Below are positions 15,920 to 25,060 of a DNA stretch of 64,000 nt, in pieces. This stretch comes from CAXXOK01 sp963678055. GTDB taxonomy: Bacteria > Bacillota > Clostridia > Christensenellales > Aristaeellaceae. How positions within the stretch are numbered: the first letter of the stretch is position 1; each line of letters begins with the position of its first letter. The stretch is taken from positions 310,001-374,000 of the forward strand of contig OY782679.1 in NCBI GenBank assembly GCA_963678055.1, given 5' to 3'. A model generated the notes under the pieces. It had not been told where the DNA came from, did no database searches, and saw only the letters and a list, made by a program, of their open reading frames with translations. The position numbers and the translations under genes were made by a program.

Positions 15920-18900
15920 AACCACGCTGCCGGAACTCACCGGCAAGCTTTCCATTGAACGTGTGCTTTTCCGCGCGGCGGACAATAAGGCGTATTTCAG
16001 CCTCCTGTCCGACGTACTGGTGGATGAGCACGCGTTTTTAAAGCTCGATGCGCGGCTTGCGTCGCTGTTTCCGGGCATGCAAATCGCCCTGCGTGTGGCT
16101 TCGCCGCACTTAAAGGAAGAATTTTTATCCGGTATCGAAGCCTTCACCCCTGTGCTGAAGGCGTTTTTGCGTCGGCAAAGCCCGGCCATTCGCACCTGGC
16201 TGGATGATGTGGGCTGGAGTATTGAGGGCGAGCAGATTTTACTGGTCTGCCCGGATGATTTTGCCGTACAGTTTTTTAAACGCAACAAGCTGGATGAGAA
16301 ACTGTCCCAGGCGGTATGGGATATTTTCCGCCTGCGCCTGCCCGTACTGCTGGAAAAATGCGGCGAGCGTGAACAGTGGGTGGAGCGTATGCGTGCCGAG
16401 GCGGAAGAGCGCAAAAAGGAGCAGCAGCAGGCAAATCGTGATGGCAACCCGCACCTGAAGGAACCTGTGGCGGAAACGCCGCCCGCACCGCCGCCCAAGC
16501 CCGCAAAAGCGAAAGCGAAACCGAAACCCGAGAAAAAGCGCACCGCTGCCCTGAAAGGCCGCAATATAGCTGAAAAACCTGTGCCCATCGCCGAGCTTTC
16601 GGAGGAAAGCGGCGTGGTGGTTATCGAGGGCATCGTCGCCAACACCCCGATGTTCAAGGAACTCAAGGGCGGGGAAACGGCGCTATTGTCCTTTGCCCTG
16701 GGGGACGAGACCTCCACCGTGTTTTGCAAATCGTTCTTCAATTATAAGGACCGCCGGTCCGACGAACCGCCCACCCGCGCCCAGAAGGATAAAATAAACA
16801 AGCAAGCCGAGCAGATCACCCATGGTGCACGCGTGCGGCTGCGGGGTGAGTGCAAGATGGATAGTTTCTTGGATGAACTGTCCGTCAACATCCGCGATAT
16901 GCAGCTGATGCCCGTGGAAACGCGCAAGGATTTGGCCCCGGACGGGCAAAAGCGCGTTGAGCTGCACATGCATACTCTGATGTCCGCTATGGATGCCACC
17001 GCCGATGTGAGCGATTTGATAGCCCAGGCGGCCAAGTGGGGGCATCCTGCCATCGCGGTGACCGATCACGGGGTGACCCAGGCATATCCGGCGGCGTTTG
17101 CCACCGCGAAAAAGAAGGGCATCAAGCTGATTCCGGGGCTGGAGGGCTACCTGTGCGATACCATGCCTTTGGTGAAAAACGTAGATGCCCGGCCCATCGG
17201 CGATACGATTGTGGTGCTCGACTTTGAAACCACCGGCCTGTCGCCTGTGGCTGACCGCATTATCGAAATCGGCGCGGTGAAACTGACGGGCGGCGTGGTA
17301 ACGGAAGAGTTTTCCATGCTGTGCGATCCCGGCGTACCGCTGTTGCCCAAGATTACCGATATTACCGGCATTACCAGCGCTATGCTGCAGGGTAAGCCTA
17401 CGCCTGCCGAGGGCATACGGCAGCTGATGGAGTTCATCGGTCCACATGCCGTGGCTGCGCACAACGCGCCCTTTGATATGGGCTTTTTACGGGCCGAAGC
17501 CCGGCGCAACGGCCTGCAGTTCCTTGCCCCGGTGCTCGATACCCTGTCTTTGGCCCGGCGCATGTACCCAAAGCTTCGCAGCTATCGCCTGGGCGCACTG
17601 TGCCGCCGCTTAAAAATACCGCTGAAAAACGCCCACCGTGCCGTGCATGATGCAGCGGCCACTGCCAAAGTGCTGCAAAGCATGCTGACCGAGGTGGAAA
17701 AACGCGGCGCAAAAACCCTCCAGGATATCGACGGGGTCATTTCCGGGGAAAGCTACAGCGATTCCAACCATATTATCCTGCTTTGCAAAACCCGCGAAGG
17801 TATGGAGAACTTAAACCGCATTGTATCCGAGTCGCACCTCAAGTACTTTCGCAGAACACCGACCATACCACGCCGCTTAATCGATAAGTACCGTAAAGGG
17901 TTGCTGGTGGGTAGCGCGTGCGAGGCGGGAGAGTTGTTCCAGGCCGTGGTGGCCGGGCGCAGCGACGAGGCGCTGGAACGCATAGCCTCCTTCTATGATT
18001 ATCTGGAAATCCAGCCTATAGGCAACAACGCCTTTATGCTTAGAAACGGGGAAGCCGAAAGCCAGGAACAGCTCCGTGACTTTAACCGCAAAATTGTCGC
18101 TCTGGGCGAGCGCTTACGCAAGCCCGTAGTCGCCACCGGCGATGTGCACTTTAAGGAGCCGGAAGACCACATATACCGCGCCATCTTGCAGGCCGCTATC
18201 GGCTTTGAAGACGCGGACGATCAGCCACCGCTGTATTTCCGCACCACGGATGATATGCTTGAGGAGTTTGCCTATCTGGGCGAAGAGAGAGCCATGGAAG
18301 TGGTGGTTCAGTCCCCGCAAAAGATTGCCGCTATGGTGGACGATCTGACCCTGTTTCCCAAGCACCCCACCGGCGCGGAGACCTTCCAGCCGTTTTGGGA
18401 GGATGCCGCCGAAAACATTGAGACCACCTGCTGGACGCGCGCCAAGGAGCTGTATGGCGATCCCTTGCCCGAATCAATTGAACTGCGGCTAAAAAAAGAG
18501 CTGCAATCCATCATCGGCTACGGCTTTGCCACACTTTACGCCATTGCGCAGAAGTTGGTGCAAAAGTCGCTGGAGGATGGGTACCTTGTCGGTTCGCGCG
18601 GCAGCGTAGGCAGCTCGTTTGTTGCCATGCTCTGCGGTATTACCGAGGTTAACCCCCTGCCGCCGCACTACCGCTGTGAGAACTGCGGCACGGTGGTCTT
18701 CACCCCGGCGGAGCTTGCTGCTGTGGGCCCCGACTTGCCCGACAGCGTATGCGAGCACTGCGGTGCGCCGATGATTAAAGACGGGTACGACATTCCTTTT
18801 GAGGTCTTTTTGGGCTTCAAGGGCGATAAAGTACCTGATATCGATCTGAACTTTTCAGGGGAATACCAGCCCCGCGCCCACGCCTATGTGGAAGAGCTGT

Positions 18901-20306
18901 TCGGCAAGGGCTTTGTATTCCGCGCGGGCACCATCTCCGGTCTGGCGGAAAAAACGGCGTTCGGCTTTGCCGCTAAATACCTGCAGGAGCGGGGTATACG
19001 CGCCGGCAAAGCCCATAAGGAACGCCTGGCCGAGGGGTTAAAGGGTGTCAAGCGCACCACGGGCCAGCACCCCGGCGGCATTGTGGTGCTGCCCAAAGAC
19101 TACAACATCAACCAGTTCACGCCCATTCAGCACCCGGCCGATGACGTGGGTGCGAACGTGCTGACTACGCACTATGACTTTTCCTCCATGCACGATATTT
19201 TGGTCAAGCTGGATTGTCTGGGTCATGTCGACCCCACGATGCTGCACTATCTGGAGGAGATTACCGGCGTGCCGTGCCGCACCCTACCGCTGGTTGACCC
19301 CGGCGTGATGGGCTTGTTCCTTGGCACAGAGACCATCGGCGTTGATCCCGAAGATTTGATCAGCCCCACGGGTACGCTGGGCGTGCCGGAGTTCGGCACC
19401 GCGTTTGTGCAGGGCATGCTGACCGACACCAAACCCAAAACGCTGGAAGAATTAATCCGCATTTCTGGCCTGAGCCACGGCACGGATGTGTGGCTTGGCA
19501 ACGCGCGCGATTTGGTGATGAGCGGTACGGCCAAGCTGGCCGAGTGCTTCTGTACGCGCGACGATATTATGAACTTTTTAATCAGCAAAGGCATGGACTT
19601 TAAGCTGAGTTTTGACATTATGGAGGCTGTACGCAAAGGCCGGGGCCTGAACCCGACCATGGAAAGCGCCATGAAGGATGCCAACATTCCCGCCTGGGCC
19701 ATCGACAGCTGCCAGAAAATCAAGTACATGTTCCCGCGCAGCCACGCCGTGGCCTATGTCATCATGGCGCTGCGCGTAGCATGGTACAAGGTGCACCGCC
19801 CGCTGCATTACTACGCGGCGTATTTGTCCATTCGTGCTGTCGGGTTTGATGCCGCCACCATGCTCACGCCCATAAAGGCCATCCGTGCCCGCATCAAGGA
19901 ATTGCTGGCGGGGGACCGCATGAACCCCACACAGGAGCGCGAGAAGAACGCCCTGCATATGATTTTGGAATTGCATCTGCGCGGCTACAAGCTGTTGCCG
20001 GTGCACCTGTACAAGAGCGACAAGCGCAATTTCCTCATCGAGGACGATGGCCTGCGCTGCCCGTTCCTGTCCATCAACAGCTTTCCCGAAGCCGCCGCCG
20101 ATGGTATCATCGCCGCGCGTGGTGGGGCTGACCCGGCATCCAGTGACACCGAGGCGGCCCCGCCTCCCTTCCTGTCTGTGGAAGATCTGAAACAGCGTGC
20201 CAAAATCGGCGACAGTGCTATCGACATGCTCAGAAAGCAGGGCGCACTGGAGGGCCTGGCTGCCAGCAACCAAATTGACCTGTTTTCGATGATGGGCGGG
20301 GAATAA
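15882..20306 (+). CDS. polC: DNA polymerase III alpha subunit, PolC type
   Basis: A 1474-residue replicative polymerase of low-GC Gram-positive type. Order: N-terminal domain; a charged Pro/Lys/Ala-rich linker (about 180-225); OB fold (about 245-340); first half of PHP (H362-M-H364); inserted DEDDh 3'-5' exonuclease ('VVLDFETTG', D447/E449; 'HNAPFDMGF'; 'HRAVHDAAA'); second part of PHP; the polymerase core ('VGSRGSVGSSF', 'DIDLNFSGEYQ', 'RTTGQHPGGIVVLP'); and a zinc ribbon ('CENCG' and 'CEHCG'). Start ATG 15882 has AGGAG just before it and lies inside ispG. It makes the leading and probably the lagging strand with its own proofreading. Confidence 0.97.
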   Translation: MNLNKAELIKTLETTLPELTGKLSIERVLFRAADNKAYFSLLSDVLVDEHAFLKLDARLASLFPGMQIALRVASPHLKEEFLSGIEAFTPVLKAFLRRQSPAIRTWLDDVGWSIEGEQILLVCPDDFAVQFFKRNKLDEKLSQAVWDIFRLRLPVLLEKCGEREQWVERMRAEAEERKKEQQQANRDGNPHLKEPVAETPPAPPPKPAKAKAKPKPEKKRTAALKGRNIAEKPVPIAELSEESGVVVIEGIVANTPMFKELKGGETALLSFALGDETSTVFCKSFFNYKDRRSDEPPTRAQKDKINKQAEQITHGARVRLRGECKMDSFLDELSVNIRDMQLMPVETRKDLAPDGQKRVELHMHTLMSAMDATADVSDLIAQAAKWGHPAIAVTDHGVTQAYPAAFATAKKKGIKLIPGLEGYLCDTMPLVKNVDARPIGDTIVVLDFETTGLSPVADRIIEIGAVKLTGGVVTEEFSMLCDPGVPLLPKITDITGITSAMLQGKPTPAEGIRQLMEFIGPHAVAAHNAPFDMGFLRAEARRNGLQFLAPVLDTLSLARRMYPKLRSYRLGALCRRLKIPLKNAHRAVHDAAATAKVLQSMLTEVEKRGAKTLQDIDGVISGESYSDSNHIILLCKTREGMENLNRIVSESHLKYFRRTPTIPRRLIDKYRKGLLVGSACEAGELFQAVVAGRSDEALERIASFYDYLEIQPIGNNAFMLRNGEAESQEQLRDFNRKIVALGERLRKPVVATGDVHFKEPEDHIYRAILQAAIGFEDADDQPPLYFRTTDDMLEEFAYLGEERAMEVVVQSPQKIAAMVDDLTLFPKHPTGAETFQPFWEDAAENIETTCWTRAKELYGDPLPESIELRLKKELQSIIGYGFATLYAIAQKLVQKSLEDGYLVGSRGSVGSSFVAMLCGITEVNPLPPHYRCENCGTVVFTPAELAAVGPDLPDSVCEHCGAPMIKDGYDIPFEVFLGFKGDKVPDIDLNFSGEYQPRAHAYVEELFGKGFVFRAGTISGLAEKTAFGFAAKYLQERGIRAGKAHKERLAEGLKGVKRTTGQHPGGIVVLPKDYNINQFTPIQHPADDVGANVLTTHYDFSSMHDILVKLDCLGHVDPTMLHYLEEITGVPCRTLPLVDPGVMGLFLGTETIGVDPEDLISPTGTLGVPEFGTAFVQGMLTDTKPKTLEELIRISGLSHGTDVWLGNARDLVMSGTAKLAECFCTRDDIMNFLISKGMDFKLSFDIMEAVRKGRGLNPTMESAMKDANIPAWAIDSCQKIKYMFPRSHAVAYVIMALRVAWYKVHRPLHYYAAYLSIRAVGFDAATMLTPIKAIRARIKELLAGDRMNPTQEREKNALHMILELHLRGYKLLPVHLYKSDKRNFLIEDDGLRCPFLSINSFPEAAADGIIAARGGADPASSDTEAAPPPFLSVEDLKQRAKIGDSAIDMLRKQGALEGLAASNQIDLFSMMGGE

Positions 20307-20634
20307 AACGATCAAAATTCGTCTGCGTTCAGACTAATAGTAGAATACTATCTGGTGTTTTCCTGTCCGATCGACCGGATCTGCGGCGATCGTTTCCCAT
20401 ATGTATGGATAGCCTTGTATAAGGCGAAAACTACCTATGGGCTAGGTTTCCGGCATAAATTGCGAGCGATGCGGTGCGATGTTTGGCGGGAGAACTACGG
20501 ACGAGGCAATGATAAATCCGGCGGTTTATGTCCCGCTGGGCGCGAATTATCCCGAAAAAACAGCGAATATGCAGTTTTTGGGCGATATTTTACCGAAAAG
20601 TCCAATATTTCCCCTTTATTTTTGGAAACAGTTC

Positions 20635-20643
20635 TGCTAAAAT
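20635..20643 (+). promoter_or_regulatory. Extended -10 promoter of the hydrogenase operon
   Basis: TG-C-TAAAAT, 5 bases upstream of the first Rex-type box, so the expected transcription start would fall inside that box. The -35 region is weak (TTTATT near 20615). Confidence 0.5.
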
Positions 20644-20648
20644 AGGCT

Positions 20649-20666
20649 TTGTTATGAAATTAACAA
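20649..20666. promoter_or_regulatory. Rex-type redox operator, box 1
   Basis: TTGTTA-N6-TAACAA, an 18-base inverted repeat matching the clostridial Rex consensus TTGTTAA-N4-TTAACAA except at one position (T for the first-arm final A). Rex is an NADH/NAD+ sensor that represses fermentative genes when NADH is low. Confidence 0.75.
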
Positions 20667-20692
20667 AATCGCGCGACACATTGCACCCCTAA

Positions 20693-20710
20693 TTGTTATT
20701 TATTTAACAA
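20693..20710. promoter_or_regulatory. Rex-type redox operator, box 2
   Basis: A second TTGTTA-N6-TAACAA repeat, centred 44 bases after box 1 (about four helical turns), the same face of the DNA, and 46 bases before the first gene. Confidence 0.75.
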
Positions 20711-20756
20711 TACTGTGGGACGGCATTACAAAACTACCGGATCGGGAGTGAAAGCT

Positions 20757-21284
20757 ATGGACGGGAAAACTGTCAGCACCGCGGGAAGCGGCTGCACCAC
20801 ATGCAACCAGGACGCATTCGACGAGATCGGAAACATCATCGACCTGTATAAAGGCAAAGAAGGAAGCCTGATCCAGGTGCTGCACAAGGCGCAGGAGATT
20901 TATGGCTACCTGCCGCTGGAATTGCAAAGCTATATTGCCGACGGGATGGATAAATCGCTAAGCGAAGTCTCCGGCGTAGTGACGTTCTACCCTTTCTTTA
21001 AAATCAAGCCCCACGGCAGGCACACCATCAGCATTTGCATGGGCACTGCGTGCTATGTGCGCGGTGGTAAAAAACTGGTGGAAACCCTGCAGGAGATGCT
21101 AAATATCCAAGTCGGCCAGACCACGGAAGATGGCATGTTCACCTTTGTGGTGGAACGCTGCATCGGCGCGTGCGGCCTGGCCCCGGCCATCATGGTGGAT
21201 GATACCGTCTACCGCGAAGTGGACGAAGAAATGCTGCGCGCTATCATTGCAAAATACCGCAAAGAAGAGGTGAGCAACGCATGA
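20757..21284 (+). CDS. hydC: [2Fe-2S] subunit of NAD-linked [FeFe]-hydrogenase (HydC / NuoE-like)
   Basis: The 175-residue NuoE-type thioredoxin-fold protein has four cluster cysteines: C94 and C99 ('CMGTAC'), and C135 and C139 ('CIGAC'). In HydABC-type enzymes this subunit passes electrons between the NADH-binding subunit and the hydrogenase. ATG 20757 is chosen over the upstream TTG because GGGAG precedes it and because the upstream frame overlaps the Rex operators. The stop overlaps the start of the next gene by 4 bases (ATGA). It is the first gene of a three-gene operon. Confidence 0.93.
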   Translation: MDGKTVSTAGSGCTTCNQDAFDEIGNIIDLYKGKEGSLIQVLHKAQEIYGYLPLELQSYIADGMDKSLSEVSGVVTFYPFFKIKPHGRHTISICMGTACYVRGGKKLVETLQEMLNIQVGQTTEDGMFTFVVERCIGACGLAPAIMVDDTVYREVDEEMLRAIIAKYRKEEVSNA

Positions 21285-23008
21285 CAGAGCTTATTAAAAC
21301 CCTAAAGCAGCTGGAAGACATTCAAAAAGAGTATCTGGACAAGCAGGCGGCCTATGACTACACCGTCTATGTTTGCGGTGGTGCGGGCTGCGTAGCCGCC
21401 AAGTGCGACACGGTGAAAAACACCCTGCTGGCCGAGACGGAAAAAGCCGGTATCGCCTCGAAAGTGAACGTCATTCAGACCGGGTGTATGGGCACTTGCG
21501 CCATCGGCCCTGTGCTTTTGGTCACCCCCGGCAACATCTTTTATACGGACTTAAACGCCGCCAAGGTAAAGGCCATCGTAGCCGAGCATCTGGTTAACGG
21601 CAATGTAGTAGAAGAGTTCACCTACTACGATGCGGCGCTGTCCAAGCATGTTCCCTGTATGGATGATATCAACTTTTTTAAAAAACAGGTCAAAATCGCC
21701 CTGCGTAACTGCGGCGCGATGGCGTATGACTCGATTGATGCCTATATCGCCCGCGATGGCTATCAAGCGGCTTACACCGCGATGACCGAACTGTCGCCCC
21801 AGAAGATAGTCGACGAGGTCAAGGCCTCCGGCCTGCGCGGTCGCGGCGGTGCGGGCTTCCCTACCGGCATTAAGTGGCAGGCGGCACACGACCAGAAAGC
21901 CGAGCAGAAATATATCGTCTGCAATGCCGACGAGGGCGACCCCGGCGCGTTCATGGATCGCTCCATTTTAGACGGCGATCCCCACTCCGTGGTTGAAGGC
22001 ATGCTGCTGGGCGGCTACGCAACCGGCGCGACCATCGGGTATATCTACATCCGCGCGGAATATCCTGTAGCCATTGAGCGCATCGGCGAAGCCATCGATC
22101 AGGCGCGAAAATACGGCATCCTCGGCAAGGATATCTTCGGCTCCGGCTTTGACTTTGATTTGGAACTGCGCATGGGCGCCGGCGTGTATGTCTGCGGCGA
22201 GGAAACCGCGCTGATGGCCTCCATCGAAGGGCATCGCGGCGAGCCCAGGCAAAAGCCGCCGCTGCCGTTCCAGTCCGGGCTGTTTGGCTGTCCGACCAAT
22301 ATCAACAACGTGGAAACGCTCGCCAACATCCCTGCTATCATTAAAAAGGGCGGCAAATGGTACGCCCAGTACGGCATTGAGGATTCCAAGGGCACCAAGG
22401 TGTTCGCCCTGGCTGGCGATGTGGTGATGACCGGTATCGTGGAAGTGCCCATCGGCATGACCATGCGTGAGATTATCTTTGATATCTGCGGCGGCATTCC
22501 GGGCGGCAAAAAGTTTAAGGCCGTGCAAAGCGGCGGCCCCTCCGGCGGCGTGGTCACGGAAATCGATCTGGACACGCCCACCGATTATAAATCCCTGCAG
22601 CAGCTGGGCGCGATTATGGGCTCCGGCATCCTGATTGTAATGAACGAGGACACCTGCATGGTTGACTCCGCCCGCTACTTTATGGAGTTTACGCGTGAGG
22701 AAAGCTGCGGCAAGTGCAACGCCTGCCGCCTGGGCACCAAGCGCATGCTGGAAATTCTGGAGCGCATCGTGGACGGCGAAGGCGAAGAGGGCGATGTCGA
22801 GCTGCTGGAAGAGCTGTGCGAAGTCATCGCCAATACCTCGCTGTGCGGCCTGGGCCAAACCGCGCCCAATGCCGTACTATCCACCATACGTTACTTCCGC
22901 CACGAGTATGACGAGCACATTCGCGATGGGCTGTGCCGCGCTGGCATCTGCTTCACCGAGCACGACAAGAGGGCATATCCGCAGCGTCTGCGCGGGCGTG
23001 TGCTGTAA
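21281..23008 (+). CDS. hydB: NADH/FMN-binding subunit of [FeFe]-hydrogenase (HydB / NuoF-like), lacking the C-terminal ferredoxin domain
   Basis: A 575-residue flavoprotein. It has an N-terminal thioredoxin-like [2Fe-2S] domain (C32, C37, C69, C73), the NADH site 'GLRGRGGAGFPTG' (184-196), the FMN region ('CNADEGDPGAFMDR'), and the [4Fe-4S] ligands C476, C479, C482 and C522. HydB of electron-bifurcating hydrogenases usually continues into a two-cluster [4Fe-4S] ferredoxin domain. Here the protein ends just after 'GLCRAGIC', where that domain would begin, and the next gene starts 12 bases later. NADH oxidation is secure; ferredoxin-dependent bifurcation is less so. Confidence 0.93.
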   Translation: MTELIKTLKQLEDIQKEYLDKQAAYDYTVYVCGGAGCVAAKCDTVKNTLLAETEKAGIASKVNVIQTGCMGTCAIGPVLLVTPGNIFYTDLNAAKVKAIVAEHLVNGNVVEEFTYYDAALSKHVPCMDDINFFKKQVKIALRNCGAMAYDSIDAYIARDGYQAAYTAMTELSPQKIVDEVKASGLRGRGGAGFPTGIKWQAAHDQKAEQKYIVCNADEGDPGAFMDRSILDGDPHSVVEGMLLGGYATGATIGYIYIRAEYPVAIERIGEAIDQARKYGILGKDIFGSGFDFDLELRMGAGVYVCGEETALMASIEGHRGEPRQKPPLPFQSGLFGCPTNINNVETLANIPAIIKKGGKWYAQYGIEDSKGTKVFALAGDVVMTGIVEVPIGMTMREIIFDICGGIPGGKKFKAVQSGGPSGGVVTEIDLDTPTDYKSLQQLGAIMGSGILIVMNEDTCMVDSARYFMEFTREESCGKCNACRLGTKRMLEILERIVDGEGEEGDVELLEELCEVIANTSLCGLGQTAPNAVLSTIRYFRHEYDEHIRDGLCRAGICFTEHDKRAYPQRLRGRVL

Positions 23009-23020
23009 AGGAGTAAGAAT

Positions 23021-24835
23021 ATGGCTGAAATTACGATTAACGGTCTGAAAACTACCGTTGCCGACGATCTGACCATTCTGGAGGCGGCCAAAACCGTCGG
23101 CATTCATATCCCAACGCTGTGCAACATGGCGGATGTGAGCTCCTTTGGCTCCTGCCGCATTTGTGTAGTCGAGGTCGAAGGCGCACGTACCCTGCAAGTC
23201 AGCTGCCTGACCAAGGTGCGCGACGGCATGGTGATTAAAACAAACTCCGGCAAGGTGCGCAAGGCCCGCCGGGTACTGTATGAATTGCTATTATCCGATC
23301 ACGATCAGGAATGCCTGACCTGTTCACGCTCCGGCAGCTGCGAATTGCAGGCCGTGGGCGAAACCCTGGGTGTGAAGGAAACCCGCTTTGCTGGTGAACA
23401 TCTGTCGCCCCCGGAAGATATTTCCGTGTCCATCACCCGCGATATGGGCAAGTGCATACTCTGCCGCCGCTGCGTAGCTGCCTGTAACGAAATACAGAAC
23501 ACCGGCGTACTCAACGCGCAGGGCAGGGGCTTTGATACCGTCATCGGCCCGGCGATGTTCTCGCCCCTTGGCGAGGCCAGCTGCGTATTCTGCGGCCAGT
23601 GCACCGTGGTGTGTCCAACTGGCGCCCTGCGTGAAACCGACGCGACTAAAAAAGTGTGGGATATGCTCGATTCCGACAAACGCACCGTGGTGCAGGTGGC
23701 CCCGGCCATCCGTGTAGCCATCGGCGAGGAATTTGGCATGGAACCCGGCTCGCAGGTGACCGGCAAGCTGGCTGCCGCCTTGAAAGCCTTGGGCTTTGAC
23801 GATGTATTCGACACCAACTTCACCGCTGATTTGACCATCCTCGAAGAGGGGACGGAGTTCCTGGGTCGCGTGAAAGCCGCCCTGACTGGTGGCACTGCAG
23901 CGCTGCCGATGATTACATCCTGTTCGCCGGGGTGGATTAAGTTCATCGAGCACCGCTATCCCGATCGGCTTGATAACCTGTCCACCTGTAAATCGCCCCA
24001 CACCATGATGGGCGCGCTGGTCAAGAGCTTCTATGCCGATAAGATTGGCAAAAAGCCGGAGGACATGCAGGTTGTCTCGGTCATGCCCTGTACCGCCAAA
24101 AAGTTTGAAATCAACCGCCACGAGATGATGAACGACGGTGTACCCAACGTAGATGCCGTACTCACCACCCGCGAGCTTGGCCGCATGATCCGCGAAGCGG
24201 GCATCGACTTCTGCGCCCTGCCCGATCAGGAATTTGAAAATCCGCTGGGCATGTCCACCGGCGCGGCCGATATTTTCGGCGTAACCGGCGGCGTGATGGA
24301 AGCGGCCCTGCGTACCGTGTTTGAAGTGGTAACTGGCAAGGAATTACCCTTTGATAAGCTGCACGTTGCCCCCATCGTGGGCTTTGAGCAGGTCAAGGAA
24401 GCCGCTATCACCATCGAGGATCCGCTGCCCGATTACGCGTTCCTCAAGGGCGTGACCGTGCGCGTAGCCGTAACCAGCGGCACCGCAGGCGCAACCATGC
24501 TGATGGATCAGATTGAAAAGGGCGAAAGCCCGTATCACTTCATCGAGGTCATGGGCTGCCCGGGCGGCTGCATCATGGGCGGCGGCCAGCCACGCTCGGC
24601 CGACCCCGATGTGCGGGAAAAACGCCTCAAGGGCCTGTACTCCGAGGATGAAAGCAAGGTCATGCGCAAATCGCACGAAAACCCCTTCATCACCAAGCTC
24701 TACGAGGAATTCCTCGGCGAACCCAACGGCCACAAGTCGCACGAATACCTCCACACGCACTACACCAAGCGCGGGATGGAAAACAGGTTGGTGGCTGATA
24801 AGGACATGGTTAAAAAGGAAGTCTCCCCAGCCTGA
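23021..24835 (+). CDS. hydA: [FeFe]-hydrogenase catalytic subunit (HydA)
   Basis: A 604-residue hydrogenase. N-terminal [2Fe-2S] domain (C34, C45, C48, C62); His-ligated [4Fe-4S] (H94, C98, C101, C107); two ferredoxin-type [4Fe-4S] motifs (C145-C155 and C188-C198); then the H-cluster domain with 'TSCSPGW' (C301), 'MPCTAKK' (C357) and 'GCPGGC' (C513, C517), all intact. It makes or oxidises H2 in the cytoplasm. AAGGAG precedes ATG 23021. With HydC and HydB it forms an NAD(H)-coupled complex, probably controlled by NADH/NAD+ through Rex. No H-cluster maturase genes (hydEFG) are in the window. Confidence 0.96.
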   Translation: MAEITINGLKTTVADDLTILEAAKTVGIHIPTLCNMADVSSFGSCRICVVEVEGARTLQVSCLTKVRDGMVIKTNSGKVRKARRVLYELLLSDHDQECLTCSRSGSCELQAVGETLGVKETRFAGEHLSPPEDISVSITRDMGKCILCRRCVAACNEIQNTGVLNAQGRGFDTVIGPAMFSPLGEASCVFCGQCTVVCPTGALRETDATKKVWDMLDSDKRTVVQVAPAIRVAIGEEFGMEPGSQVTGKLAAALKALGFDDVFDTNFTADLTILEEGTEFLGRVKAALTGGTAALPMITSCSPGWIKFIEHRYPDRLDNLSTCKSPHTMMGALVKSFYADKIGKKPEDMQVVSVMPCTAKKFEINRHEMMNDGVPNVDAVLTTRELGRMIREAGIDFCALPDQEFENPLGMSTGAADIFGVTGGVMEAALRTVFEVVTGKELPFDKLHVAPIVGFEQVKEAAITIEDPLPDYAFLKGVTVRVAVTSGTAGATMLMDQIEKGESPYHFIEVMGCPGGCIMGGGQPRSADPDVREKRLKGLYSEDESKVMRKSHENPFITKLYEEFLGEPNGHKSHEYLHTHYTKRGMENRLVADKDMVKKEVSPA

Positions 24836-24867
24836 CCATAATACCCAAGCTGCGGTGTCAGCTACGG

Positions 24868-24920
24868 AAGGCAAACAGGGTCACTTACGATTGTGTAAGC
24901 TCACCTGTTTGCCTTTCTTG
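24868..24920 (+). terminator. Terminator of the hydrogenase operon
   Basis: A 12-pair stem (24868-24879 with 24904-24915) topped by a second small stem CTTAC/GTAAG, followed by TTTCTTGC. Confidence 0.8.
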
Positions 24921-25028
24921 CTTCCTTGCATCTCAGGCATTCTGGTCAGGCTGGAGACATTCCTATGGCTTTGTGTAATTAAAAAGCAATACTCCAATCG
25001 GCCGCGCATAGTGCTCGGTTTATTTTTA

Positions 25029-25037
25029 TGATACAAT
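25029..25037 (+). promoter_or_regulatory. Extended -10 promoter of the methyltransferase gene
   Basis: TG-A-TACAAT, 23 bases before the start codon. No clear -35. Confidence 0.4.
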
Positions 25038-25060
25038 ACTCCATATGAGGTGGGTAAGCG

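Larger units (their letters stand above)
20307..20756. other. 450-base intergenic regulatory region before the hydrogenase operon
   Basis: The distal part (20635-20710) holds an extended -10 promoter and two Rex-type operators. The proximal part (20307-20630) contains only weak hairpins, for example around ATAGTA-gaa-TACTAT just after polC. A 96-codon open frame there (20355-20645) has no ribosome-binding site and an unconvincing composition. No riboswitch class was recognised. Confidence 0.6.

Noticed and set aside
20355..20645. 96-codon open frame in the hydrogenase upstream region
   Set aside because: No ribosome-binding site, odd composition, and its end overlaps the promoter.
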